A DNA stretch of 64,000 nt from NCBI GenBank assembly GCA_030432905.1, contig JAUILU010000002.1, positions 62,001 through 126,000 of the forward strand, in the 5' to 3' direction. The translations under genes were made by a program, and so were the position numbers. This DNA comes from Phycisphaerae bacterium (GTDB lineage Bacteria; Planctomycetota; Phycisphaerae; Phycisphaerales; UBA1924). Of this stretch, positions 53,622-60,998 are shown one piece after another (the stretch's first letter is position 1; each line of letters begins with the position of its first letter). Under the pieces are notes generated by a model, which was not told the DNA's origin, ran no database searches, and worked only from the letters and a program-made list of their open reading frames with translations.

Positions 53622-54806
53622 ATGAAGGTTGTATGTGATCGAAACGCGCTCCTGGATGCCGTAAGTGTTGTCGCAGGCGTGGTCAACACACGCTCACCCA
53701 AGCCCCAACTGGCCTGTATCAAGCTCACGGCGGAGGGCGATTCCGGCGCCGGCTCGCTGAAGCTCGAAGCCACCGACGGCGAGGTCTCCGTCCGCATCTC
53801 CACCATGTCCGTCCAGGTCGAAGAAGCCGGCGCAACGCTCGTACCTGCCGACAAACTCCGCCAGATCATCGGGGCCGAGGACAACGAACCGACACTCACC
53901 ATCGAGACCGACGGCGACGCCTGCCACATCAAGGGGGCCGACGCCCACTTCACCGTCTTCGGCTACCCCGCCAAGGAGTTCCCAGAGCTCCAGTCCTTCG
54001 CCGACATCGCCTCGGGCAAGACAGGCCCCAAACCCAAAGACGTCTTCAGCGCCCAGGCCGGCATCATCGGCAACCTCATCACCAAGTCCATCTTCGCGGC
54101 CGCCCGCGAGAACACCCGATACGCCATCAACGGCGTCCTCATGAAGCGCGACGGCAAGAAGCTCGAGATGGTCGCCACCGACGGCCGCCGACTCGCGCTC
54201 TGCAGAAGCTCCGTACCCGCGGGCAAGAACGACGGCGCACCGGCAAGCTGCATCATCCCAAGCAAAGCGCTCGGCCTGATCCAGAAGCTCGCCGACGACC
54301 CAGAAGAGAACATCACCATCGCCGTCACCGAAACACAGGCCGTCTTCGCGATCGGCGGCTCCGAAGCCGACGGCGACGGCGCCCGCGCCACGCTCGCAAC
54401 CAGCCTCGTCGAGGGCACCTTCCCGCCATACGAAGACGTCATCCCGAGCGACCAGGACAAGAAGGCCACCTTCGAGAAGGCCGTGCTCATGTCCGCCGTC
54501 AAACGAGCAGCGCTCCTGACAAACGAAGAGTCCCGCGGCGTCCGCCTCACGTTCAACGGCGGCTCGAAGCAGCTCCAACTCGCAAGCCGCGCACCCGAGG
54601 TCGGCGAAGCAACCATCAACGTCGAGATGCCCAGCTACGAGGGCGACGACGTCGAGATCGGCTTCAACCCCCAGTTCATCGCCGAGGCCCTACGCGTGGT
54701 CCCCGAGTCCGACATCATCATCGAGCTCAAGTCCACCAATAAACCGGGCCTGCTCAAAGCCGGCAGCGACTTCCTGTACGTCGTGATGCCGGTGAACCTG
54801 CAATAA
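53622..54806 (+). CDS. dnaN: DNA polymerase III beta subunit (sliding clamp)
   Basis: 394 aa from ATG 53622; in-frame starts at 53595 and 53613 add unconserved residues. Forms the ring clamp that tethers replicative polymerase to DNA. The three repeated clamp domains are visible, with family landmarks at the start (MKVVCDRNALLDAVSVVAGVV), DGRRLA in domain 2, RAALLTNEESRGVRL, and the C-terminal FLYVVMPVNL. Length is slightly above the usual ~370. dnaA and recF are not adjacent, so the common dnaA-dnaN order is not kept in this stretch. Confidence 0.93.
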   Translation: MKVVCDRNALLDAVSVVAGVVNTRSPKPQLACIKLTAEGDSGAGSLKLEATDGEVSVRISTMSVQVEEAGATLVPADKLRQIIGAEDNEPTLTIETDGDACHIKGADAHFTVFGYPAKEFPELQSFADIASGKTGPKPKDVFSAQAGIIGNLITKSIFAAARENTRYAINGVLMKRDGKKLEMVATDGRRLALCRSSVPAGKNDGAPASCIIPSKALGLIQKLADDPEENITIAVTETQAVFAIGGSEADGDGARATLATSLVEGTFPPYEDVIPSDQDKKATFEKAVLMSAVKRAALLTNEESRGVRLTFNGGSKQLQLASRAPEVGEATINVEMPSYEGDDVEIGFNPQFIAEALRVVPESDIIIELKSTNKPGLLKAGSDFLYVVMPVNLQ

Positions 54807-54862
54807 ACCAATATCTGTAGATTATCGAACCGGGTTTACTTCAGATCCGTCATACTAATGAC

Positions 54863-55627
54863 GTGATCAAAACTCTCCGCACACCCACAGTTTTCGGTTT
54901 GCTCACGATCGCGATTGCCGGCTGGCTCCTTTCGTGGCGCACACCCAACCCATACACCCTTTATACAAGCGGACCATACTGGCCCAACACCACAGATATC
55001 AGACCGGGCCATTGGCTCGCCTTGCTTTTGACCGGCAGCCTGCCTCGCATCACAACAAGCAGTAGAACAACATCCGCCGAGCCTTTCCTGGAACGCATTG
55101 CGGCTGCGATCAAAACAGACGCGGGCATTGAGTATCTTCACCTGCGATTCGTCGAAGGCAACGGCTTGCAAAGAACACACAATGGGCAACCGATTCTCGC
55201 TGCATGTGTCGTTGAGTACGAGCCACACACACTCCGAATCGGACTACTCGCAAGAATAGCTGACCGTACTGAGTGGCACATCGAAACAACCAGTCTTCCC
55301 GGCTTCGATCGGCTTGATGAAGCAGCCGCAGAAACGGCCTTTGCCGAGCGAATGAAAACCCGAAGCCGCGACTACCCGTTCTCAATACGCTGGAATTTCT
55401 TTCCAAGAGCCGCCATCCATGACGCACTCTTTCTCGTCACCCTCATCGCCTACTTCATCTCCCTCACCGGCGTCCACCGCTGGATCATCTGGAAACGTAT
55501 CACACCCGCCCAGCGCCGACGCGCCAAACACGCGTGCCCGAACTGCGCTTACGACATGGCCGGGCTGAATACATCTACATGCCCCGAGTGCGGCAAAGCC
55601 GACGACCCGCAGAACATGTCATACTGA
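54863..55627 (+). CDS. Membrane protein with C-terminal zinc ribbon (family copy 1)
   Basis: 254 aa from GTG 54863. Residues ~10-25 form a first transmembrane helix, ~26-185 a probable extracytoplasmic domain, ~188-210 a second helix, and the end is a cytoplasmic zinc ribbon CPNC...CPEC (CPNCAYDMAGL) after a basic linker. The next gene starts four bases after its stop, implying translational coupling. Related to 55632-56381 and 57204-57986. AT-richer than the array. Function unknown. Confidence 0.72.
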   Translation: MIKTLRTPTVFGLLTIAIAGWLLSWRTPNPYTLYTSGPYWPNTTDIRPGHWLALLLTGSLPRITTSSRTTSAEPFLERIAAAIKTDAGIEYLHLRFVEGNGLQRTHNGQPILAACVVEYEPHTLRIGLLARIADRTEWHIETTSLPGFDRLDEAAAETAFAERMKTRSRDYPFSIRWNFFPRAAIHDALFLVTLIAYFISLTGVHRWIIWKRITPAQRRRAKHACPNCAYDMAGLNTSTCPECGKADDPQNMSY

Positions 55628-55631
55628 TACC

Positions 55632-56381
55632 GTGCTCAAACCGTTCCGGAACCCGATCGCATTCCTCCTGCTCACGGCGGCTGTGCTGTTCTGGACGTTC
55701 CGCGTCGCGTCGTTGCCACGTGACCCCTTCAAGACAATCTTTGCTCACACTTGGGATGATTCGCCGCCCTTCGAATACATCGATGGTGATGTTCACCGTC
55801 CCGCCTATGAACTCGCCCGGTGGTGCATGGGCAAGACGACCGACAGGCCCTTCGAAGCCGGGCTCTCGCTCACGGGCTCAACATTGATTGTCCGCGACGC
55901 AAACGGCTTGCATGTCTATGAGCCCGAGTGGGACATGCACGATGATGAAATCCTCAGTTTCGAGCACGTCGCGACGATATTTGGAAACAGACAAATAGAC
56001 GAGTATGGACTTCTCTCTGGATTCGCCGTTCGACATCGCACAAGCGTCGAGGCGCACGCCGTTCCATATGGCTCAGCGATCACCCTCACTCCCGCCGAAC
56101 TCGACGAAGCACTGAACAATGCACTCAACCCAAACGCCCCTCGTGTTGTCAACGGCGTGCAGACCGGATGGGTCTTCAAACCCCTCGCCGCGGCACACGA
56201 CCTCACCTACGCCGTCACACTTTTAGCCTGGATCTACGCGATCCTCGTCATCCCTCGCTGGAAGCTCCGCCGCCGACGGGCCAAAAACCAATGCCCAGCC
56301 TGCGCCTACGACCTCGCCGGCCTCACAACCCCTACCTGCCCCGAGTGCGGCTCAACCACCAACCAACCCCACACCACCTAA
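55632..56381 (+). CDS. Membrane protein with C-terminal zinc ribbon (family copy 2)
   Basis: 249 aa from GTG 55632. Same plan as the preceding gene: N-terminal helix (~8-24), extracytoplasmic domain, second helix near 195-213, basic RRRRAKNQ linker and CPAC...CPEC ribbon. The middle domain contains ITLTPAELDEALNNALNP. The two genes share little outside the ends, so the pair is old or fast-evolving. Function unknown. Confidence 0.72.
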   Translation: MLKPFRNPIAFLLLTAAVLFWTFRVASLPRDPFKTIFAHTWDDSPPFEYIDGDVHRPAYELARWCMGKTTDRPFEAGLSLTGSTLIVRDANGLHVYEPEWDMHDDEILSFEHVATIFGNRQIDEYGLLSGFAVRHRTSVEAHAVPYGSAITLTPAELDEALNNALNPNAPRVVNGVQTGWVFKPLAAAHDLTYAVTLLAWIYAILVIPRWKLRRRRAKNQCPACAYDLAGLTTPTCPECGSTTNQPHTT

Positions 56382-56431
56382 GCCCACACCCGTCTTAATC
56401 AGCCCAATAAAACTTCCGTCCACGTTCTGAA

Positions 56432-56460
56432 TTGACCGACCCGTCAATCCGATGTAGAAT
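56432..56460 (+). promoter_or_regulatory. Sigma-70-type promoter of the zinc-ribbon/Fur operon
   Basis: TTGACC (56432-56437) and TAGAAT (56455-56460) are separated by exactly 17 nt. It lies 45 nt upstream of ATG 56505 and abuts the operator candidate at 56460-56475. Confidence 0.65.
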
Positions 56461-56475
56461 GATAATGACTTATCA
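56460..56475. promoter_or_regulatory. Fur-family operator candidate (TGATAA-N4-TTATCA)
   Basis: TGATAATGACTTATCA has perfect 6-bp arms around TGAC and overlaps the end of the -10 and the likely start site. The sequence resembles Fur-box half-sites (GATAAT). Because a Fur-family gene is the second gene of this operon, autorepression is the simplest reading. Confidence 0.6.
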
Positions 56476-56504
56476 AAGCCATTTATGCCCCAAGGAGACC
56501 CGCC

Positions 56505-56717
56505 ATGACCGCTCACTGCCCCAACTGCCTCTCTGATTCCGCCCTCGGCACCCAGGCCGCCTCGATCTGCACCGAATGTGCCAGCGTCTCGGTCGCCGGT
56601 GCCTCGGTCAGCATCCCCGTGCTCATCGTCGCCGCCCTCGCCGCCGGAGCCGTCGTCTTCGCCGCTTCCAAGCTCGCCGGCCTAAGGCTCCGCAAGCCGC
56701 AGCTGGCAACCGCCTAA
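56505..56717 (+). CDS. Small zinc-ribbon membrane protein
   Basis: 70 aa, with AAGGAG upstream of ATG 56505. The N-terminus has a four-cysteine zinc ribbon (CPNC at 5-8, CTEC at 22-25) and residues ~33-60 form one transmembrane helix (VSIPVLIVAALAAGAVVFAA), followed by a basic tail. It is the first gene of the operon with the Fur-family regulator, 38 nt before that gene. Function unknown; a metal-related role is inferred from the ribbon and the operator. Confidence 0.7.
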   Translation: MTAHCPNCLSDSALGTQAASICTECASVSVAGASVSIPVLIVAALAAGAVVFAASKLAGLRLRKPQLATA

Positions 56718-56755
56718 ACCCCGACCCCCCGCTACCGTTTCGCGAAGGAGGCCCG

Positions 56756-57139
56756 ATGACGCCCCGGCGAGACACATCACAACAGCGCGCCGTCCGGCAG
56801 ACCATCGAGTCCGCCGGTCGGCCGCTTTCTTTGCGCGAGATACACGAGCTCGCAAGCAAGCAAACCGCAACGCTCGGCTACCGAACCGTCTCGCGCATCA
56901 TCGGCAGAATGCTCGACGACGGCGAGGTCGCGCCAGTTCTCGTCCCGAACCAGCCCGACCGATACGAACCCGCCGAAGTCGCCAGCACACACCACCACCA
57001 CTTCCGCTGCGAAACCTGCGACCGCGTCTTCGACATCAACGCCTGCCCGGGCGGCATCAGCAACATGCTCCCGCCCGGCTTCACACTCGCGGGCCACGAG
57101 GTCATGCTCTGGGGCCAGTGCGCCGAATGCGCCAAGTGA
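56756..57139 (+). CDS. Fur-family metal-dependent transcriptional regulator
   Basis: 127 aa from ATG 56756, with AAGGAGG five bases upstream. An N-terminal winged helix (QRAVRQTIESAGRPLSLREI ... GYRTVSRIIGRMLDDGEV) is followed by the dimerisation domain with the metal-binding run THHHHFRCETC and a second Cys pair CAEC near the C-terminus, so the structural Zn site (four Cys) and the regulatory His site are both present. Shorter than E. coli Fur. Could be Fur, Zur or PerR; the residues do not decide. A zinc-ribbon partner gene favours zinc. Confidence 0.88.
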   Translation: MTPRRDTSQQRAVRQTIESAGRPLSLREIHELASKQTATLGYRTVSRIIGRMLDDGEVAPVLVPNQPDRYEPAEVASTHHHHFRCETCDRVFDINACPGGISNMLPPGFTLAGHEVMLWGQCAECAK

Positions 57140-57203
57140 ATCGCTGTAGTAACAGCCGATCCGACCCTGAAACTCTACCTAAATCTCAGCCGTATCGTGA
57201 TAC

Positions 57204-57986
57204 ATGAAGCGGACTCTGGCCCATTTCGCTTGGCTTTCACGCCCGCTTGCCTTCCTGATCTTGACATGCATCACGGTCTACTGGATCGCGCTGGTGCCGA
57301 GCGGAACTGTAAACGCATCCAGCATCTACTTTGAGTCCAACATCAGCACCGCCCCGCCGTTCACGCAAACACACAGGACATTCACCACGCCGTTTGCGAC
57401 GGTTTCTAATATGCTGCACGGCCGAAGATCTGTCTTGGCCATGCGCGGCGGGATCACAAATGTCGGCCCGGCGTTCATCGTTTCAGATGAACACGGAGCA
57501 CGGCTGCTCCGAAACACGAACGCAGACATCACCGGCCCGCCAACACATGCCACTTCCGTCGTGCAACTCGACGGCACCCGGAGCGTGCAAACCTACGGCC
57601 TGCTGGGCGGCAGCATCGTCCGCTACCACACACAGATAAAGACTGTTCCCGTTCGCGGCAAAGCCGTGATGCCGGTCAGGATGGTTGACGGCGTAATCAA
57701 CAGCACCCTTGGCCCAAACGACCCCCGCTCCAACGGACTAACACAAACAGCAACACGTGTACGCCCGTTGCTGCTTCTGTACGACACGCTGTTTCTGGCT
57801 TGTTTCGTGCTGTGGGCTGGCTCGGCCGCGCTCATACCGACGTGGAGCATCTGGACTTGGTGGCTCAGTCTCTTCCCAAAGGCCAAGTCGCCGAGTGCAA
57901 AGGTGTACGCGAACTGCCCGAACTGCGCCTACCCCACCGCAGGACTCACAACCGATGTCTGCCCGGAATGCGGCAACAACATATAG
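57204..57986 (+). CDS. Membrane protein with C-terminal zinc ribbon (family copy 3)
   Basis: 260 aa from ATG 57204. N-terminal helix (~14-32), extracytoplasmic domain, second helix near 198-220, then CPNC...CPEC ribbon at the extreme C-terminus (CPNCAYPTAGL). Third member of the family after 54863 and 55632, separated from them by the Fur operon. The next gene starts six bases after the stop. Confidence 0.7.
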   Translation: MKRTLAHFAWLSRPLAFLILTCITVYWIALVPSGTVNASSIYFESNISTAPPFTQTHRTFTTPFATVSNMLHGRRSVLAMRGGITNVGPAFIVSDEHGARLLRNTNADITGPPTHATSVVQLDGTRSVQTYGLLGGSIVRYHTQIKTVPVRGKAVMPVRMVDGVINSTLGPNDPRSNGLTQTATRVRPLLLLYDTLFLACFVLWAGSAALIPTWSIWTWWLSLFPKAKSPSAKVYANCPNCAYPTAGLTTDVCPECGNNI

Positions 57987-57992
57987 TTTCGC

Positions 57993-58874
57993 ATGATCAA
58001 ATTCATCCCAGACAACTACAAGGCAGCACTGTTGATCGCCCTGTTATCCGGTCTGGTCGGATGCAGCTCAAGTGCCCGAATCTCAACAGTCCCGACCACA
58101 ACGACAACCCAGTCCCGCACCGAGCCACGCTGGACACTGCCCTCCGACCTTCAAAAACTGGAAACCCCAGAGTACAAACACACGTTTGGTTGGCCCGATG
58201 GACCAAACGCTCCACAATTCACCATCAAATCAGACGAAGAATACAGCTTTGCGGTCGGCACACACGATGACCGTGTCACTATTCTGTTTCAAAAACACAG
58301 GTGGGATTCAGACCAATATACACAATTCTGGTTCGATCTAGAGTACCCAGAACTATTCCCCACAGCGCTTGAACAATACCTACTAATCACCCATAACACG
58401 AATGGCGCCTTCATCAACCTCTCCGAAGCATTTAGCTCGATTTGGATCAAGCCTTTTCAAGACACATTCTTTCTCTTGCACCATGCGGGTTTCACCGCAG
58501 AAGAACTACCCAGCTCACCGAACTCCGATATTTCACCAGCGTTACACAGCGTACTTTGGGCACTTATGGAGCTTGAGAATCGCAGCCGGACACACTACCC
58601 AGAAAACGTGCAACCAATTAGGGACTGGGAATGGTGCATCGGCAATCTTGCCGACAACGGAAAGATGCTGGTTTCACTTACGCACTACCGCACGGGAGGA
58701 CGAAAAGGGACCCTGACCTTGCATGCTTGCATTGTTGATAACAACATGGCTCCAATAGGAACACTGACCTGTTGGATTCATAACACGATCGACAAGGGCA
58801 TCCCACCGGGAATCATGACGATGCTACATGGGTTCGCGTATCACACGCCAGCTTCAACGGCCTCGAAACCGTAA
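57993..58874 (+). CDS. Putative lipoprotein of unknown family
   Basis: 293 aa starting six bases after the zinc-ribbon gene, so probably translationally coupled. The lipobox LVGC gives an acylated Cys at ~24, followed by a Ser/Thr-rich linker. The mature part is aromatic-rich with no recognised domain, only AT-richer codons and a few motifs such as FWFDLEYPELFP. A partner for the zinc-ribbon membrane protein is inferred from spacing. Confidence 0.65.
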   Translation: MIKFIPDNYKAALLIALLSGLVGCSSSARISTVPTTTTTQSRTEPRWTLPSDLQKLETPEYKHTFGWPDGPNAPQFTIKSDEEYSFAVGTHDDRVTILFQKHRWDSDQYTQFWFDLEYPELFPTALEQYLLITHNTNGAFINLSEAFSSIWIKPFQDTFFLLHHAGFTAEELPSSPNSDISPALHSVLWALMELENRSRTHYPENVQPIRDWEWCIGNLADNGKMLVSLTHYRTGGRKGTLTLHACIVDNNMAPIGTLTCWIHNTIDKGIPPGIMTMLHGFAYHTPASTASKP

Positions 58875-58925
58875 TAACAGGTAATTCAGCCATACATCAC
58901 CGCGGCACCGCCCTACCCTCCCCCC

Positions 58926-60422
58926 GTGAAGCCTGAACTCCAGACAATCTCCGCCATCCGTCACGAACTCGCAAAGGGCCGCGCCTCCGCTGAAGCGCTC
59001 ACGCGGGAATCTCTCGCCCGCATCGACGCACACGACGGCAACATCAACGCCTTCGTCAGCCTCGCGCCGGACCGGGCGATCGACAAAGCCAAGGCGATCG
59101 ACGCACGCATCGCCGCCGGTGAAACGCCAGAAGCCGTCGGCCCGCTCGCTGGCGTGCCCGTCGCGCTCAAAGACAACATCTGCACCGACTTCGGCACCAC
59201 GACCTGCGCCTCCAAGTACCTCGCCGAGTTCGAGTCGCCCTACTCGGCGACCGCGGCTCAGAGGCTCGAACAGGCCGGCGCGGTCATCGTCGGCAAAGCA
59301 AATCTCGACGAGTTCGCGATGGGCTCAACCGGCGAGCACTCGGCGCAAGGACCGACTAAGAACCCGTGGGACACAACACGAGTCCCGGGCGGAAGCTCGA
59401 GCGGGTCCGCAGCAGCGGTCAGCGCGGGATTCGTCACCGCGGCGCTCGGCTCGGACACCGGGGGATCCGTCAGACTCCCCGCCTCCATGTGCGGCATCGT
59501 CGGCTTCAAGCCAACCTACGGCAGGATCTCACGCTCAGGGCTCGTCGCGTACGCGTCGAGTTTGGATCAGATCGGAACACTGACCAGAACAGTCGCCGAT
59601 GCCGCCGCGATCTACCAGGCCATCGCCGGGCCCGACGATCAGGACTCGACCTGCATCGATGAACCCGTTGGCGACGTGCTGGGCCAGCTCGACGAGCCGC
59701 TCGAAGGGCTCAAGATCGCCATACCCGAGCAGGTGCGCAGCGACGCGATCGATCCGATGACCCGGCTCGTCTTCGGCATGTCCTGCAAGGTGCTCGCGGA
59801 CATGGGCGCCGAGCTGATCGACGTGAGCCTGGCGCACTCCGATCTCGCGATCGCCGCGTACTACACGATCGCGACCGCCGAGGCCTCGTCGAACCTCGCC
59901 CGGTACGACGGCGTCCGCTACGGCTACCGCGCACCGCTCGACGCGGACGAATCGCTCGAAGAACTCTACACAAAATCACGCACGCAATCGCTCGGCACCG
60001 AGGTCCAGCGCCGCATCATGCTCGGCACGCACGTCCTCCGAGCCGGCTACGCCGACGACCTCTACATCAACGCCCAGCGCGTAAGAAGGCTCGTCAAATC
60101 GGACTACGACGCCATCTTCAAGGTCATCGGGGCGCACGCGGTCCTGACACCCACCGCACTCGGCCCGGCCTGGCCCATCGGCGAGAAACAAACAGACCCG
60201 ACCGAGGTCTACCAGCAGGACATCATGACCGTCGGCGCCAACCTCGCCGGGCTGCCCGCGATCTCCGTCCCCGCGGGCATGGTGCCGGTGGATGACAACT
60301 TGCTGCCCATCGGCGTCCAGTTCGTGGGCGATGCGCTCAGCGAAGCAACGCTCCTCCGCGTCGCGCAGAGGTTCGAGCTCCACGCGGGCATGTCGCAGCG
60401 CGTCGCGCCCGTCGGCGTGTAG
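58926..60422 (+). CDS. gatA: Aspartyl/glutamyl-tRNA amidotransferase subunit A
   Basis: Amidase subunit that releases ammonia from glutamine for the GatCAB complex, which converts Glu-tRNA(Gln) (and Asp-tRNA(Asn)) to the amidated form. 498 aa, normal length, GTG start at 58926. The amidase catalytic triad can be assigned as Lys82 (VALKDN), Ser157 (PGGSSSGS) and nucleophile Ser181 (GSDTGGSVR). gatB and gatC are not adjacent, although they often are. Confidence 0.95.
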   Translation: MKPELQTISAIRHELAKGRASAEALTRESLARIDAHDGNINAFVSLAPDRAIDKAKAIDARIAAGETPEAVGPLAGVPVALKDNICTDFGTTTCASKYLAEFESPYSATAAQRLEQAGAVIVGKANLDEFAMGSTGEHSAQGPTKNPWDTTRVPGGSSSGSAAAVSAGFVTAALGSDTGGSVRLPASMCGIVGFKPTYGRISRSGLVAYASSLDQIGTLTRTVADAAAIYQAIAGPDDQDSTCIDEPVGDVLGQLDEPLEGLKIAIPEQVRSDAIDPMTRLVFGMSCKVLADMGAELIDVSLAHSDLAIAAYYTIATAEASSNLARYDGVRYGYRAPLDADESLEELYTKSRTQSLGTEVQRRIMLGTHVLRAGYADDLYINAQRVRRLVKSDYDAIFKVIGAHAVLTPTALGPAWPIGEKQTDPTEVYQQDIMTVGANLAGLPAISVPAGMVPVDDNLLPIGVQFVGDALSEATLLRVAQRFELHAGMSQRVAPVGV

Positions 60423-60438
60423 CCACCAACTCAAGAAC

Positions 60439-60807
60439 TCAGACGTCTCGTTCAACCTCGGCTTCAACAGGCGTCGGAACCGAATCGCTCCGCGAGGGAC
60501 GGACATGCCGACCGCCCGCGTGCTCGACCAGCAGCGGCGGCGTCCTGCGACCCTGCCGCACCTCGGTCCGCTTCCGCACACTCCGGTCCCACGCCCAAGC
60601 CCAAACCGTGATCGCCGGGAACACCAAGAGCACGAAGATCCCGATCAGTGCAGCCGTCGGCGTAAAGCCGGGCTCGGCGGAACCGAACGCCGCGTACGCT
60701 AGAGCCAGCGCCCCGACCGTGCTCAGCACCGCCAGAACAGCGAAAACCGCCCGACGCGTCATCAACACAAACGCCAATCTGCGATCCACGAAACGACTCC
60801 AGCACAC
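60439..60807 (-). CDS. Small two-helix membrane protein
   Basis: 122 aa from GTG 60807, or 107 aa from ATG 60762; no ribosome site distinguishes them. Two hydrophobic segments are visible: AVFAVLAVLSTVGALALAYAA near 20-40 and ALIGIFVLLVFPAITVWAW near 53-71. A basic, Arg-rich cytoplasmic tail follows. It ends 17 nt from the convergent gatA stop. No family recognised, so it may be a chance frame in GC-rich DNA, but the helix pattern supports coding. Confidence 0.5.
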   Translation of the reverse strand: MCWSRFVDRRLAFVLMTRRAVFAVLAVLSTVGALALAYAAFGSAEPGFTPTAALIGIFVLLVFPAITVWAWAWDRSVRKRTEVRQGRRTPPLLVEHAGGRHVRPSRSDSVPTPVEAEVERDV

Positions 60808-60998
60808 ACACCCCGACGCCCACTCACTCCGGTGGCCAGCGTATCACCCACATATCAGGCTTTTCCCTGAAACCCGTGCGATTCGCACCCAATTCTAGCA
60901 CCATCGGCACGCACCACCCCCCAGAGCACGGGGTGGCGTTTCCGGGCTGCACTCGATTGTGAATCCGCGCGATCGCGGCTATCGTCCGACCCTTGCAC

